Of a DNA stretch of 64,000 nucleotides, positions 1-9,308 are shown piece by piece; position 1 is the stretch's first letter; each line of letters begins with the position of its first letter. Under the pieces are notes generated by a model that worked only from the letters and a program-made list of their open reading frames with translations, did no database searches and was not told the DNA's origin. Made by a program: the position numbers and the translations under genes. The DNA is taken from positions 6,027 through 70,026 of the forward strand of contig UQHK01000012.1 in assembly GCA_900540855.1 (NCBI GenBank). The letters run 5' to 3'. Source of the DNA: an uncultured Collinsella sp. GTDB taxonomy: Bacteria > Actinomycetota > Coriobacteriia > Coriobacteriales > Coriobacteriaceae.

Positions 1-92
1 CAGCGCAGCTCGCGCTCGGTCAGTCGCACGTAGGCGTCGAGCCGCTCGTCCTCGAGCGAATCAATTCGCAGCACCTCAACGGCATCAGTCAT
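1..92 (-). CDS. Partial TrmH/SpoU-family RNA methyltransferase (N-terminus)
   Basis: Only the first 30 codons lie in the window; the gene runs off the left edge. The start is the ATG whose complement ends at 92, and the peptide begins MTDAVEVLRIDSLEDERLDA followed by YVRLTERELR. An opening of the type RIDSL-D-RL-AY-RLTE is what I associate with the substrate-binding N-terminus of actinobacterial SpoU-like 23S rRNA or tRNA methyltransferases. The methyltransferase domain itself is not visible, so the family call rests on this short stretch only. Confidence 0.5.
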   Translation of the reverse strand, partial: MTDAVEVLRIDSLEDERLDAYVRLTERELR

Positions 93-201
93 AGCAGCCA
101 GCCCGCACCCTTCTTTACAGCATATCTATACCAAACGAGGCGACGCTAAGCGCCGCCCCATGCATTCAATCAACCCGATGATACCGTTCACGCCAGGCGA
201 T

Positions 202-720
202 TTACGCCTCAACGCGACGATACGTCACGAACTCATAATCGAGGCCTTCGTCACCCTCGCCCGCGGCAATCGTGGCAACCCCTTCGCGCCGCGCAACTTC
301 CCACGTAGAATCGGCATCCAAATTGGGAAAATACGTGTCCACGGGATGGACGCAGTGGTTATGCGTGACCTCGGCCTCGGCGCAATACGGCAAAAACTGT
401 CGATACACCTCGCCGCCGCCGATCACCCACGCAACGGGTTCATCGGCTATCGTGGCGAGCGCTTCGTCAACGCTATGCACCACGTCGACGCCCTCGCCCG
501 CAAAATCCTCGTCGCGGGTAAGCACGATATTGCGGCGGTTCTTGAGCGGACGCCCGCCGGGAAAACTCAGCAGTGTCTTGCGTCCCATAATGACCGGGCA
601 ACCTTTGGTGCACGCCACAAAATGACGCATGTCGGCACGGTTGGACACCACCATGTCGCCCTCGCACCCAATACCCCAGTCATCGCACACGGCGACAATG
701 GCAGAAAGCTTACACGTCAT
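202..720 (-). CDS. folA: Dihydrofolate reductase
   Basis: Reduces dihydrofolate to tetrahydrofolate with NADPH in the cytoplasm, recycling the folate oxidised by thymidylate synthase. The 172-residue protein has the DHFR layout: N-terminal LSAIVAVCDDWGIG, VIMGRKTLLSFPGGRPL with the NADPH-binding GRKT, an IVLTRD strand, and the WVIGGGEVY glycine-rich loop. Length is normal for the family. The reading frame is open back to a GTG at 729, but the ATG at 720 has AGGTGA five bases upstream and fits the family N-terminus, so I prefer it. It follows thyA directly, whose stop codon is at 730-732, and the two are surely co-transcribed. Confidence 0.95.
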   Translation of the reverse strand: MTCKLSAIVAVCDDWGIGCEGDMVVSNRADMRHFVACTKGCPVIMGRKTLLSFPGGRPLKNRRNIVLTRDEDFAGEGVDVVHSVDEALATIADEPVAWVIGGGEVYRQFLPYCAEAEVTHNHCVHPVDTYFPNLDADSTWEVARREGVATIAAGEGDEGLDYEFVTYRRVEA

Positions 721-729
721 GCGCGTCAC

Positions 730-1578
730 CTACACCGCAATGGGGATGTTCTTGACCTGCGGGCCGTGCTCATAGCCCTCGACGATCAGATCATCGGTCG
801 TAAACGCATAGAAGTCATGCACATCGGGGTTGAGCGTTACCTTGGGCGCCGCAAACTGCGGACGCTCAATAAGCTCGCGGACGATATCGACATGACGGTC
901 GTAAATGTGGGCATCGGCAATCACATGCAGCAGCTCGCCGGGAATCATATCGACCGACTGCGCAACCATCATCAGCAAAATGGCGTACTGGCACACATTC
1001 CAGTTGTTCGCAGCCAAAATGTCCTGGCTGCGCTGGTTGAGAATCATGTTGAGCGTCGGTTTATCATCCTGCGGGCGCTGCGTCACGTTATACGTCACGC
1101 TGTAGGCGCACGGATACAGGTGCATCTCGGACAGGTCGCAAAACACGTAGGTATTCGTCATAATGCGGCGGCTGTACGGCGTGTTCTTAAGGTCGTACAG
1201 CACGCGATCCATCTGATCGAAGTCACCCTCGGCATAATGGCTCTTCTGCCCAATCTGATACCCGTAGGCCTTGCCGATGGAGCCAGTCTCGTCGGCCCAC
1301 TCATCCCAAATATGGCTGTTGAGGTCATGCACGTTATTGGACTTCTTTTGATAGATCCACAGGATCTCATCCATGGCAGATTTGAGGGCCGTACGACGCA
1401 GGGTAAGCGCCGGAAACTCCTCACGCAGGTCATAGCGTGCCGTGACACCAAAGTTTTTAATGGTATAGGCAGGGGTGCCATCCTCCCACACCGGGCGGAC
1501 CTTTTGGCCCTCGGTGGTGGTGCCATGGTCCAGAATATCGCGGCACATGGTTACAAACTGTTGATCAGCCTTGCTCAT
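730..1578 (-). CDS. thyA: Thymidylate synthase
   Basis: Converts dUMP to dTMP using methylene-tetrahydrofolate, yielding dihydrofolate for the adjacent FolA. The 282-residue protein carries the nucleophile motif as LYPCAYSV (PCA instead of the PCH seen in the E. coli enzyme, as in another ThyA subfamily), QRSQDILAANNWN for the RS-D nucleotide-binding segment, HIYDRHVD, and ends in PIAV. The frame extends 12 codons upstream to 1614, but AGGAGGG sits just before the ATG at 1578, which therefore is the start. It is the first gene of a two-gene thyA-folA unit. Confidence 0.95.
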   Translation of the reverse strand: MSKADQQFVTMCRDILDHGTTTEGQKVRPVWEDGTPAYTIKNFGVTARYDLREEFPALTLRRTALKSAMDEILWIYQKKSNNVHDLNSHIWDEWADETGSIGKAYGYQIGQKSHYAEGDFDQMDRVLYDLKNTPYSRRIMTNTYVFCDLSEMHLYPCAYSVTYNVTQRPQDDKPTLNMILNQRSQDILAANNWNVCQYAILLMMVAQSVDMIPGELLHVIADAHIYDRHVDIVRELIERPQFAAPKVTLNPDVHDFYAFTTDDLIVEGYEHGPQVKNIPIAV

Positions 1579-1663
1579 TGACCCTCCTGTCAGTCGCCTA
1601 TAAGCGAGATTCATTGTAGCCTAGGCACATGCGGCCCCACAGCCCAAACATAAGCCCTCATTT

Positions 1664-1732
1664 TCTGACATATGCCAGAAATTCCTTGCGCAAATCAGCG
1701 CGTTCGCAATTCTATTGTTGACATATGTCAGA
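1664..1732. promoter_or_regulatory. Paired palindromic operator-like sites before the DUF134 gene
   Basis: Two related palindromes lie in the divergent region between thyA and the DUF134 gene. Site 1, TCTGACATATGCCAGA at 1664-1679, is a palindrome with one mismatched pair. Site 2, TGACATATGTCA at 1719-1730, is perfect and continues with GA. Their centres are 53 bp apart, about five helical turns. Site 2 lies immediately before the AAGGAGG ribosome binding site at 1734-1740. This suggests cooperative binding of a dimeric regulator, possibly the DUF134 protein itself; that identity is an inference. Confidence 0.6.
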
Positions 1733-1744
1733 TAAGGAGGGCAC

Positions 1745-2509
1745 ATGGCAGGAAGACGCGAGAAACTGCGCCGCGTCGGGATCATCCCCGAATACCGCGG
1801 CTTTACCCCCGACGGCCTTGCCAGCGGAGACGCCATCGATATGACAGTCGACGAGCTCGAGGTGCTGCGCCTGTGCGACCTGGAAGGCCTCAATCAGGAG
1901 GCCGTCGCCCAGCACATGGGCATTGCCCGTGCCACGGTGGCGGCAATTTGCAGCCGAGCGCATCGCAAGGTGGCAAACGCGTTGGTCAATGGTCGGGCGC
2001 TCATCATCGGAGGCGGCAATATCGCGTACTCCCCCATCACCACAACGACGGCCGTATGGCCAGCAAAGGAGATCGGCACCATGAGAGTGGCAACCACGTA
2101 TGACAACGGCAACATCTTTATGCACTTTGGCCGCAGCGAGCAGTTCAAGATCTACGACATTCAGGACGGCAAGGTGCTCAACGAGCAGGTCGTGGGCACC
2201 GACGGCACCGGCCACGGTGCCCTTGCGGGCCTGCTCGCCAACGGCGGCGTGGACACGCTCATCTGTGGCGGCATCGGCGGTGGCGCTATCAACGCGCTTG
2301 CCCAAGCCGGCATCACGGTATACGCAGGTGCCCAAGGCAGCTGCGACGCTTGCGTCGAGGCCCTTATCGCCGGCACGCTCGCCCAGAACGGCGAGGCCAC
2401 GTGCGGTTGCCACGGCCACGACCACGAGCACACCCACGAGCATGGCGATTCCTGCGGCTTCCACGGCCACCACGACCACGAAGGCCACGAGGGCTGCGGC
2501 TGCCACTAA
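1745..2509 (+). CDS. DUF134 HTH domain fused to NifX-like domain with His-rich tail
   Basis: A 254-residue fusion. Residues 1-95 match the UPF0251/DUF134 family, with an HTH segment LNQEAVAQHMGIARATVAAI. Residues about 112-220 are a dinitrogenase iron-molybdenum cofactor (NifX/NifB-C) type domain: MRVATTYDNGNIFMHFGRSE, then a glycine-rich GGIGGGAINALAQAGI and a Cys pair in GSCDACVEAL. The last 35 residues are packed with His and Cys (HGHDHEHTHEHGD, HGHHDHEGH, CGCH), a plausible metal-binding tail. It is the only plus-strand gene in the first 34 kb and has a strong AAGGAGG. A metal- or Fe-S-responsive regulator is likely, but the ligand is unknown. Confidence 0.85.
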   Translation: MAGRREKLRRVGIIPEYRGFTPDGLASGDAIDMTVDELEVLRLCDLEGLNQEAVAQHMGIARATVAAICSRAHRKVANALVNGRALIIGGGNIAYSPITTTTAVWPAKEIGTMRVATTYDNGNIFMHFGRSEQFKIYDIQDGKVLNEQVVGTDGTGHGALAGLLANGGVDTLICGGIGGGAINALAQAGITVYAGAQGSCDACVEALIAGTLAQNGEATCGCHGHDHEHTHEHGDSCGFHGHHDHEGHEGCGCH

Positions 2510-2572
2510 CGGCACGGCACCGCGAGCTCAGGGCGCGAAGCCGAACGCAACCCAACAATTAAAGCCAACAAC

Positions 2573-2604
2573 AAAGGCCACCCGGTAGCTTCCGAGTGGC
2601 CTTT
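2573..2604. terminator. Bidirectional intrinsic terminator between convergent genes
   Basis: AAAGGCCAC at 2573-2581 pairs with GTGGCCTTT at 2596-2604, extended by an inner CGG/CCG. It lies between the stop of the plus-strand DUF134 fusion and the stop of the minus-strand ffh gene, so it can end transcription from both sides. The U tracts are short. Confidence 0.75.
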
Positions 2605-2629
2605 GCCATATCAAGCTGGAATTACAGCT

Positions 2630-4105
2630 CTATTTTTTATTACGCATCTGCGCTTCCATCTGGCGCAGCAGCTCCATATCGGACTTGGGACCGCCCGTAC
2701 CCAGGCCGCCCATGCCGCCCAGACCCATAGCGTCCAGGCCAGGGATATTGGGCATGCGCATCTTCTTGCCCTTCTTTCCCTTTTTGCCCTTTTTGCCGCC
2801 GGCCTGTGCCTGATTGGCCATCGTGCGCATGCGGCCCATCATCTTATTCATCTCGCCCCACTGCTTCATAAGGCTGTTGACCTCGGTGGGGGTTACGCCG
2901 GCTCCCTTGGCAATGCGGGCGCGGCGCTGGCCGTTGATGATGGAGGGACGCAGGCGCTCCTCCTTGGTCATCGACATGATGATGGCCTCGTTCTTATCGA
3001 AGATGCCCTCGTCCAGGTTGCCGCCCATCTGGTTGAGTGCACGCTGACCACCGGGGAGCATGCCCAGGATACCCTTCATGCCGCCCATCTTCTTGACGGC
3101 CTTCATCTGGTCGAGCATATCGTTCATGGTAAAGCCCTCGCGCAGCATACGCTCGGCAGCCTCGAGCTGCTCGGCATCGGCTGCCTCCTGGGCCTTCTCG
3201 ATGATGCCGACGACATCGCCCATGCCCAGAATGCGCTTGGCCATGCGATCGGGATAGAACGGCTCAAGCGAATCGGGTTTCTCGCCCATGCTCACAAACT
3301 TGATGGGCTTGCCGGTCACCTGACGCACCGAAAGTGCGCCACCGCCACGGGCATCGCCGTCGAGCTTGGAGATAATCACGCCGTCAAAGTCGGTGCGATC
3401 GGCGAAGGTCGAGACGACGTTGACGATATCCTGGCCGGTCATGGCATCGACGACCATCAGCACCTGGTCGGGCTTGACGGCCTTCTTGATGTCGACGGCC
3501 TCCTGCATCATCTGCTCGTCGATCTGCAGACGACCGGCGGTATCGACGATGACCACGTCACGCAGGTGGTCGACGGCCTCCTGGATGGCGCCCTTTGCGA
3601 TGTCGATCGGGTGCGCTCCGTCACCGCGGAAGACCGGCACGCCGATCTCGCCACCGAGCGTGGCCAGCTGGTCGGCAGCGGCGGGACGGTAGACGTCGCA
3701 CGCGGCGAGCAGCGGCGAGCGGCCCTGCTTCTTGAGCAGGTAGGCCAGTTTCACGGCCGCCGTGGTCTTACCGGAGCCCTGCAGGCCCACGAGCATAATG
3801 ACATTGGGAATGCGGTTGCTAAAGACGAGTTTGCTCTCGGTTGAGCCGAGCATCTCGGTGAGCTCGTCGAGCACGATCTTGACGACGTTTTGCGCCGGCG
3901 ACAGCGACTCCATGACCTCGGCGGTCATGCAGCGCTCCTTGGTCTTGGCAACGAACTCCTTGACGACCTTAAAGTTAACATCGGCCTCGAGCAGCGCCAT
4001 GCGAATGTCGCGCATGGCCGAAGTAATATCGGCCTCGGTCAGCTTACCCTTGCCGCGCAGGCGGTCAAATGTGTCGTTGAGGCGATCGCTCAGAGAATCA
4101 AACAC
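2630..4105 (-). CDS. ffh: Signal recognition particle protein Ffh
   Basis: GTPase subunit of the signal recognition particle; binds 4.5S RNA and signal sequences and delivers ribosomes to FtsY at the membrane. The 491-residue protein shows the N domain (FDSLSDRLNDTFDRLRGKG), the P-loop GLQGSGKTT near residue 110, DTAGRLQIDEQMM, TKLDGDARGG-type motif ISKLDGDARGGGAL, and a methionine-rich M domain with a Gly/Met/Lys-rich end. It lies 10 bp downstream of ftsY, the partner receptor. Confidence 0.97.
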   Translation of the reverse strand: MFDSLSDRLNDTFDRLRGKGKLTEADITSAMRDIRMALLEADVNFKVVKEFVAKTKERCMTAEVMESLSPAQNVVKIVLDELTEMLGSTESKLVFSNRIPNVIMLVGLQGSGKTTAAVKLAYLLKKQGRSPLLAACDVYRPAAADQLATLGGEIGVPVFRGDGAHPIDIAKGAIQEAVDHLRDVVIVDTAGRLQIDEQMMQEAVDIKKAVKPDQVLMVVDAMTGQDIVNVVSTFADRTDFDGVIISKLDGDARGGGALSVRQVTGKPIKFVSMGEKPDSLEPFYPDRMAKRILGMGDVVGIIEKAQEAADAEQLEAAERMLREGFTMNDMLDQMKAVKKMGGMKGILGMLPGGQRALNQMGGNLDEGIFDKNEAIIMSMTKEERLRPSIINGQRRARIAKGAGVTPTEVNSLMKQWGEMNKMMGRMRTMANQAQAGGKKGKKGKKGKKMRMPNIPGLDAMGLGGMGGLGTGGPKSDMELLRQMEAQMRNKK

Positions 4106-4115
4106 TAGTCACTCC

Positions 4116-5033
4116 TTAGTTGGACTCGCCCACCAGGGCGCGACAGAAATCTTTGGCGTTAAACTCCTGCAGGTCATCGACCTGCTCACCCACGCCGATG
4201 CGCAGGATCGGGAGCTTGAGCTTCTCGGCCACGGCCATGGCGATACCGCCCTTAGCCGTGCCGTCGAGCTTAGTCATGATAATACCGTCCAGGCCCAGCG
4301 CCTCGTTAAACTCGAGCGCCTGGTTCAGACCGTTCTGACCAGTGGCGGCATCGATCACAAGCACGACCGAGACGGGCATGGGGCCGGCGGCCATATTGGC
4401 GGCGCGCTTACGCGTCACGTTGACCACCTTGGCGAGCTCGCGCATGAGCTCGGGGCTCGTGTGCAGACGGCCGGCGGTATCAATGAGCACGAGGTCGCTG
4501 CCGCGCTTATCGGCCTCGTCGAGCACGTCATAGCACACGCTCGCCGGATCGGAGCCGCGATCACGCTTAATGACGGGGACGCCGGCGCGCTGGCCCCACA
4601 CATCGAGCTGCTCGATGGCGGCGGCGCGGAAGGTGTCGGCCGAACCGATCACCACGTTCTTGCCGCGGGCGGCCATGGCGCTCGCAATCTTGCCGACCGT
4701 GGTGGTCTTGCCGGCACCGTTAATGCCCACAAACAGCACGCAGCTCGGCGTATCGGAAAACGGGTCGCGCTCAACAGGCACAAAATGGCCCTCGAGCTGC
4801 TCGGCCAGGGCGCGGCGAAGCTGCGGGGCGGTCTTAAGGTTCTTCTTGGCCGCGGCGTCGCGCAGGTCATCGGAGACCTGAATAGCGACCTCGGCACCCA
4901 TGTCACCCATGACGAGCGTGTCCTCAAGATCCTCCCAAAAATCCTCGTCGACCTCGCCGCCAAAGTAGAAGACCTCGTTGAGGGCCTCGCGGCTGCGCTC
5001 GAGTCCGCGCGAGAGTGCGTCAAAGAATCCCAT
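4116..5033 (-). CDS. ftsY: Signal recognition particle receptor FtsY
   Basis: Membrane-associated receptor GTPase that docks the signal recognition particle. The 305-residue protein has the NG domain only: P-loop GINGAGKTTTVGKIA near residue 104, RAAAIEQL, DTAGRLHTSPELM, and TKLDGTAKGG. The long acidic A domain of the E. coli protein is absent, as usual in actinobacteria. Its ATG overlaps the smc stop codon by one base (TAATG), indicating translational coupling. Confidence 0.97.
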   Translation of the reverse strand: MGFFDALSRGLERSREALNEVFYFGGEVDEDFWEDLEDTLVMGDMGAEVAIQVSDDLRDAAAKKNLKTAPQLRRALAEQLEGHFVPVERDPFSDTPSCVLFVGINGAGKTTTVGKIASAMAARGKNVVIGSADTFRAAAIEQLDVWGQRAGVPVIKRDRGSDPASVCYDVLDEADKRGSDLVLIDTAGRLHTSPELMRELAKVVNVTRKRAANMAAGPMPVSVVLVIDAATGQNGLNQALEFNEALGLDGIIMTKLDGTAKGGIAMAVAEKLKLPILRIGVGEQVDDLQEFNAKDFCRALVGESN

Positions 5034-8000
5034 TATGCATTCACGACCTTTCCGGTTTCGCGATCGAGTTTTTGCGAGACGACGCGACTGACGCCGTCGG
5101 CTTGCATCGAGACGCCGTAGAGAACGTCAGCATCCTCCATAGTACGGCGCTGATGCGAGATTACCAAGAGCTGCGTATCGGAACGCAGCACATCGAGGGC
5201 GCCGATGAGCTTGGACAGGTTGGCGTCGTCGAGCGCAGCCTCGACCTCGTCCAGCACATAGAACGGCACTGTGCGCGTACGGTACACGGCAAAGAGCAGG
5301 GCAAGCGCCGTCAGGCTCTTCTCGCCACCCGACATGAGCATCATCTTGGTGATGCGCTTGCCGCGCGGCTGCGCCACGACCTCAATGCCCGTCTCGGCCG
5401 GATGCTCGGGATCGGTCATCTCAAGGTGAGCCTGACCGCCTGGGAAAAGCATGTCGAAGATCTCGCGGAAATTCGCATCAACCTTCTCAAACGTCACTAG
5501 GAACGCCTTGCGCATCTTGCGATCGATCGCCACGGTGATCTTGGTAAGCGCCTTGCGCGCGCTCTCAAGATCGGCCAGCTGCTCCTCGATGTAATCGGCA
5601 CGGCGCTTGAGCTGCTCGTACTCCTCCATGGCGACCTGGTTCACAGGACCCAGGTTGTTGATCTGGCGCACGAGTTGGTTAAGCTCGCGCTCGGCGGCAT
5701 CGCGATCGGTGGGCGCCGGCAGCATGAGCGCTTCCTCGAGCACCGTGGTACCGTCGGCGGTGATGGCCTTGATGGCAGCCTCGACCTGCACCTCGAGCTT
5801 GCCGCGCGCCACCTTGAACTCGTTTTGCGTGGCGGTGGCGGTATCGACCCGCTCTTTGGCGCGGGCGACCTCGGTCTTGGCGTCCTCGATGGTCTTCTTA
5901 AGCGAAGCCGAGTCCGCCTCCTCAAGCGAAGCCTGATCGCGCAGACGCGCAGCCCAGTCCGAGGCGCGCTCCAACAAGGCAGAATAGCGCTCGTGCATGG
6001 GATCGACGCGAAGGCGCAGCAGCTCGAGCGAGCGCGAGGCCTGACGCGTCCCGCGGATACGACGGTCGATACCCTCCAGGCGATGCTCCAGATCGGGCAC
6101 TCGACCCTTCAGCGAACGCAGGCGCTCGCTCGTCTGAGCCAGGCGCACCTTAGCGTCGGCGAGCTTACCGGCAGCCTCGGAATCGTCACGGCGCACGCGG
6201 TCGAGCTCGTCGTTGGCCTCGGCAATCTGGAGACCTAAGTCGCTTGCCTGCGCACGAGCTTCGTCACGCGAGCGAGTAAGTTCATCCACGCGTGGACGAG
6301 CGGCACGAACGGCCTCAGCGGCCTGCTCACGGCGCTTGGAGATGCGCACGCGCTCGACCTCGGCATTGTTGGCGCTTTGCTCCAAGCGGCCGATCTCGGA
6401 GAGCAGCGAGCGGCGCTCGCCCTCAAGACGGGCGATCTCGCCAGCGGCATCGCCCTCGGCGGCACGGGCCTCCTCGACGGCGACGTTGGCCTCAACAACT
6501 TGGTCCGACACATGCTCAAACATGGCAGCCAGATCGGGCTCCAGGCCCTCCAGCTCGCGGATACGACGCTTGCGCTCCAAAGCGCCCGAAGCCTCGCCGG
6601 CATCGAGCCCCACACGCACCAGGCCACCACAGCTCACGCGGGCGCCATCGGGCGTCACGTAGGTCACACCGTCAACGACGGGCGCGGCCAGTGCGGCAGC
6701 CAAGTCATCGACCACGTAATAGCCGCCGAGCAGTGCCTCGACAACCGGACCATAACCGGCGCGCACGGACAGGCGATCGACCAGACGCGAACCGGCAGCG
6801 CTCTCGGCGGCAGCAGAGCCGCTCACGCCGCGCGCCATCAGCAGCGCCTCGCCCGAGGCCTTCTTCTGGTCCAGGGCAGCGCGACCGGCGCGCTCGAGTG
6901 CGGCAGCGTTATCGAACAACAGGGCATCGATATCGCCGGCGAGCAGCTGCTCAACCAGGCCCTCAAGCTCACGCGGCGCCTCGAGCACATCACCCAGACG
7001 ACCCGAGACATCGTCGCCCAGCGCGCCCATCAGACGACTCACCAGGGGCGAGCTGTCTGCCATGCGGGCATCGAGCTTCTTTTGGCTCGCGAGCTCCGAG
7101 CGAACCTCGGACAGCTTGTTGCGCGCCTCGCCCTCGCGGGCACGCAGGTCCTTGAGGGCAGCGCGTGCCGTCTCGGTGGCCTCGCGCGCATCCTTCTGAG
7201 CCTGACGAGCCGCCTCAAAGGCGCTCTCAAGCTCCTCGGCACGGTCGCGGCGGCTCTCAAGCGATGCCGTGACCTCCTCGAGCTGTTCATCAATCTGCTC
7301 CAGGCGCGAGGCATACATGTTGTCCTCGACCTCGGCATTGGAAAGCGAATCCTTCACCTTGGCGAGCTCGAGCGCGGCGTTATCGGCCACACGCTGCACA
7401 TCGCGCTGCTCGCGCATGAACTGCGAAATCTGCGCATCAAGCGCCACGCGACGCTCGTGGAGCTGGGCGGCGGCAGGACCGGCGGCGTCAACGTCGTCCT
7501 GGGCCTGCATGTGCGCACCGGTCACTTCCTCAAGCTGGGCACGCGCATCCTCGAGCTCCTCGACCACGCGACGACGCTGATGCTCGGAGCTCGAGATCTG
7601 GCCGCGCATGTCGGACAGGCGCGACACCATGTTGTGACCCTTTTCCTCAAGCAGGCGCATGTCGGAGTTGATGCGACCGACCACGTCTTGCATATGGCGG
7701 CGCTGCTCGCCCAGATCGCCCACGAACAGGCCCTTTTCCTCGAGCATGACCTGGAGCTTCTCGAGCTCGCGCTCTTTCTCACCCAGACGGTACTGCGCAA
7801 GCTCCAGCTCGGCGGCGCCCTCCTTAGAGCGGCTCTCCAGGTCGTTCCACTGCGATTGCAGCGAACGCAGCTCGTCGACGGCCAGCATCTGCGTAAGCTC
7901 GTTCGCGCGCGAGGACAGCTCTTTATACTTGCGCGCGCGATCGACCTGACGCTCCAGCGGTCGCAGCTGACGGGCGATTTCCTTGTTGATATCGCGGGCA

Positions 8001-8569
8001 CGGGTCAGGTGCTCGTCCATCGATTTAATCTTTTTGAGCGCACGCTCCTTGCGGCGCTTGTGCTTGGAGATGCCGGCGGCCTCCTCGATCAGGGCGCGGC
8101 GCTCCTCGGGGCGGCTCTGCAAAATGGCATCGAGCTTGCCCTGGCTGATGATGGAATGCGTATCCTTGCCCAGTCCCGAGTCGTGCAGGATGTCCTGGAT
8201 GTCCATCAGACGGCACGGGCTCGAGTTGATGAGGTACTCACTCTCGCCCGAGCGATACATGCGGCGGGTGATAGCCACCTCGTCAAAGTCGACGGGCAGC
8301 ATATGGTCCGAGTTATCGAGCACCAGCGTGACCTCGGCGACACCCACCGGCTTGCGCGCCGACGAGCCCGAGAAGATGACGTCCTCCATGGCCTGGCCGC
8401 GCAGCTGCTTGGCGCTCTGCTCACCCAGAACCCACAGAATCGAGTCGGAGATGTTCGATTTTCCCGAGCCGTTGGGACCGACGATGACGGTTAGGCCCGG
8501 CTCAAACGTCATGTGGGCGCGGTCGGCAAACGACTTGAACCCTTTGAGCGTGAGGGACTTGAGATACAC
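5033..8569 (-). CDS. smc: Chromosome segregation ATPase SMC
   Basis: Condensin subunit that organises and helps segregate the chromosome. The 1178-residue protein shows Walker A GPNGSGKSNI near residue 32, two long coiled coils rich in Glu, Arg and Ala, a central hinge around residues 510-650, the ABC signature LMSGGEKSLTALAL, and Walker B FYVLDEVEAALDD. Length is typical. It lies between rnc and ftsY in a conserved Gram-positive gene order. No scpA or scpB is in the window. Confidence 0.97.
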   Translation of the reverse strand: MYLKSLTLKGFKSFADRAHMTFEPGLTVIVGPNGSGKSNISDSILWVLGEQSAKQLRGQAMEDVIFSGSSARKPVGVAEVTLVLDNSDHMLPVDFDEVAITRRMYRSGESEYLINSSPCRLMDIQDILHDSGLGKDTHSIISQGKLDAILQSRPEERRALIEEAAGISKHKRRKERALKKIKSMDEHLTRARDINKEIARQLRPLERQVDRARKYKELSSRANELTQMLAVDELRSLQSQWNDLESRSKEGAAELELAQYRLGEKERELEKLQVMLEEKGLFVGDLGEQRRHMQDVVGRINSDMRLLEEKGHNMVSRLSDMRGQISSSEHQRRRVVEELEDARAQLEEVTGAHMQAQDDVDAAGPAAAQLHERRVALDAQISQFMREQRDVQRVADNAALELAKVKDSLSNAEVEDNMYASRLEQIDEQLEEVTASLESRRDRAEELESAFEAARQAQKDAREATETARAALKDLRAREGEARNKLSEVRSELASQKKLDARMADSSPLVSRLMGALGDDVSGRLGDVLEAPRELEGLVEQLLAGDIDALLFDNAAALERAGRAALDQKKASGEALLMARGVSGSAAAESAAGSRLVDRLSVRAGYGPVVEALLGGYYVVDDLAAALAAPVVDGVTYVTPDGARVSCGGLVRVGLDAGEASGALERKRRIRELEGLEPDLAAMFEHVSDQVVEANVAVEEARAAEGDAAGEIARLEGERRSLLSEIGRLEQSANNAEVERVRISKRREQAAEAVRAARPRVDELTRSRDEARAQASDLGLQIAEANDELDRVRRDDSEAAGKLADAKVRLAQTSERLRSLKGRVPDLEHRLEGIDRRIRGTRQASRSLELLRLRVDPMHERYSALLERASDWAARLRDQASLEEADSASLKKTIEDAKTEVARAKERVDTATATQNEFKVARGKLEVQVEAAIKAITADGTTVLEEALMLPAPTDRDAAERELNQLVRQINNLGPVNQVAMEEYEQLKRRADYIEEQLADLESARKALTKITVAIDRKMRKAFLVTFEKVDANFREIFDMLFPGGQAHLEMTDPEHPAETGIEVVAQPRGKRITKMMLMSGGEKSLTALALLFAVYRTRTVPFYVLDEVEAALDDANLSKLIGALDVLRSDTQLLVISHQRRTMEDADVLYGVSMQADGVSRVVSQKLDRETGKVVNA

Positions 8570-8579
8570 GGTTCCTCGC

Positions 8580-9305
8580 TTAAACAGGCTTCTTGTTGAG
8601 AATCACGCCGTTGGTGGTGTAACCCATGCGATCGAGCGCCTCGAGCGCAGCGGCTCCCTCGGCCTCCTTCTTGGAGGAACCGGTGCCGCGGCCCTGGCGA
8701 ATACCGTCGATGAGGACCACGGCGGTAAAGGTCGGTGCGTGCGCCGGGCCCTCAGAGCCAACGAGCTTGTACGCCGGAGGCTCGTGGCCGTCGGCCTGCA
8801 CGCACTCCTGCAAAAACGACTTGGGGTTCGCAGGATGCTCGGCACGCTCGGAGGCCAGGTGCGGCTTAAGCGTGCGGTGGATGAACTCCGCCGCCGCATC
8901 CCAGCCGGCATCCAGGTACAGGGCGCCCACGAGCGACTCGTAGACGTTCTCGAGCGCCGAATGCAGGCCGCGCGCGCCCGTGCCAGTCTCGGAGGCGCCA
9001 AAAATGATGACGTCGTCGATGCCCAGCTCATGGGACACCTCGGACAGCGTGGCACCCGAGACGAGCGACACCTTCAGGCGCGTAAGCTTGCCCTCGTCAA
9101 ACTCCGGATAGGACTCAAAGAGCGAGCGGGCAACCACGGCGCCCAAAATGGAATCGCCCAAAAACTCAAGGCGCTCATAGCTCGCCGAGACGGGCTGACC
9201 TTCCACGGCAGAGGGGTGCGTGAGCGCCGCGCGCAGCAGCACCTTGTTATTGAACTCGTGGCCCAGGATTTCCTGGGCGCGCGCGAGTCGTTGAGATAAA
9301 GCCAA
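8580..9305 (-). CDS. rnc: Ribonuclease III
   Basis: Double-strand-specific endoribonuclease that processes rRNA precursors and structured RNAs. The 241-residue protein carries the signature YERLEFLGDSILGAV near residue 45 with the acidic catalytic residues, and a C-terminal double-stranded RNA-binding domain (residues about 165-235) including GTGSSKKEAEGAAALEAL. It sits 3 bp after acpP and 10 bp before smc, a common arrangement. Confidence 0.97.
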   Translation of the reverse strand: MALSQRLARAQEILGHEFNNKVLLRAALTHPSAVEGQPVSASYERLEFLGDSILGAVVARSLFESYPEFDEGKLTRLKVSLVSGATLSEVSHELGIDDVIIFGASETGTGARGLHSALENVYESLVGALYLDAGWDAAAEFIHRTLKPHLASERAEHPANPKSFLQECVQADGHEPPAYKLVGSEGPAHAPTFTAVVLIDGIRQGRGTGSSKKEAEGAAALEALDRMGYTTNGVILNKKPV

Positions 9306-9308
9306 GAC

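Noticed and set aside
160..1581. Long plus-strand frame opposite thyA and folA
   Set aside because: It runs antisense to two clear enzyme genes with normal start sites; the long open frame is an effect of high GC content. The same applies to long plus-strand frames opposite smc, infB, leuS, guaB and pelA.
1712..2515. Minus-strand frame opposite the DUF134/NifX fusion
   Set aside because: Ala/Val-rich low-complexity product without ribosome binding site, antisense to a recognised gene.
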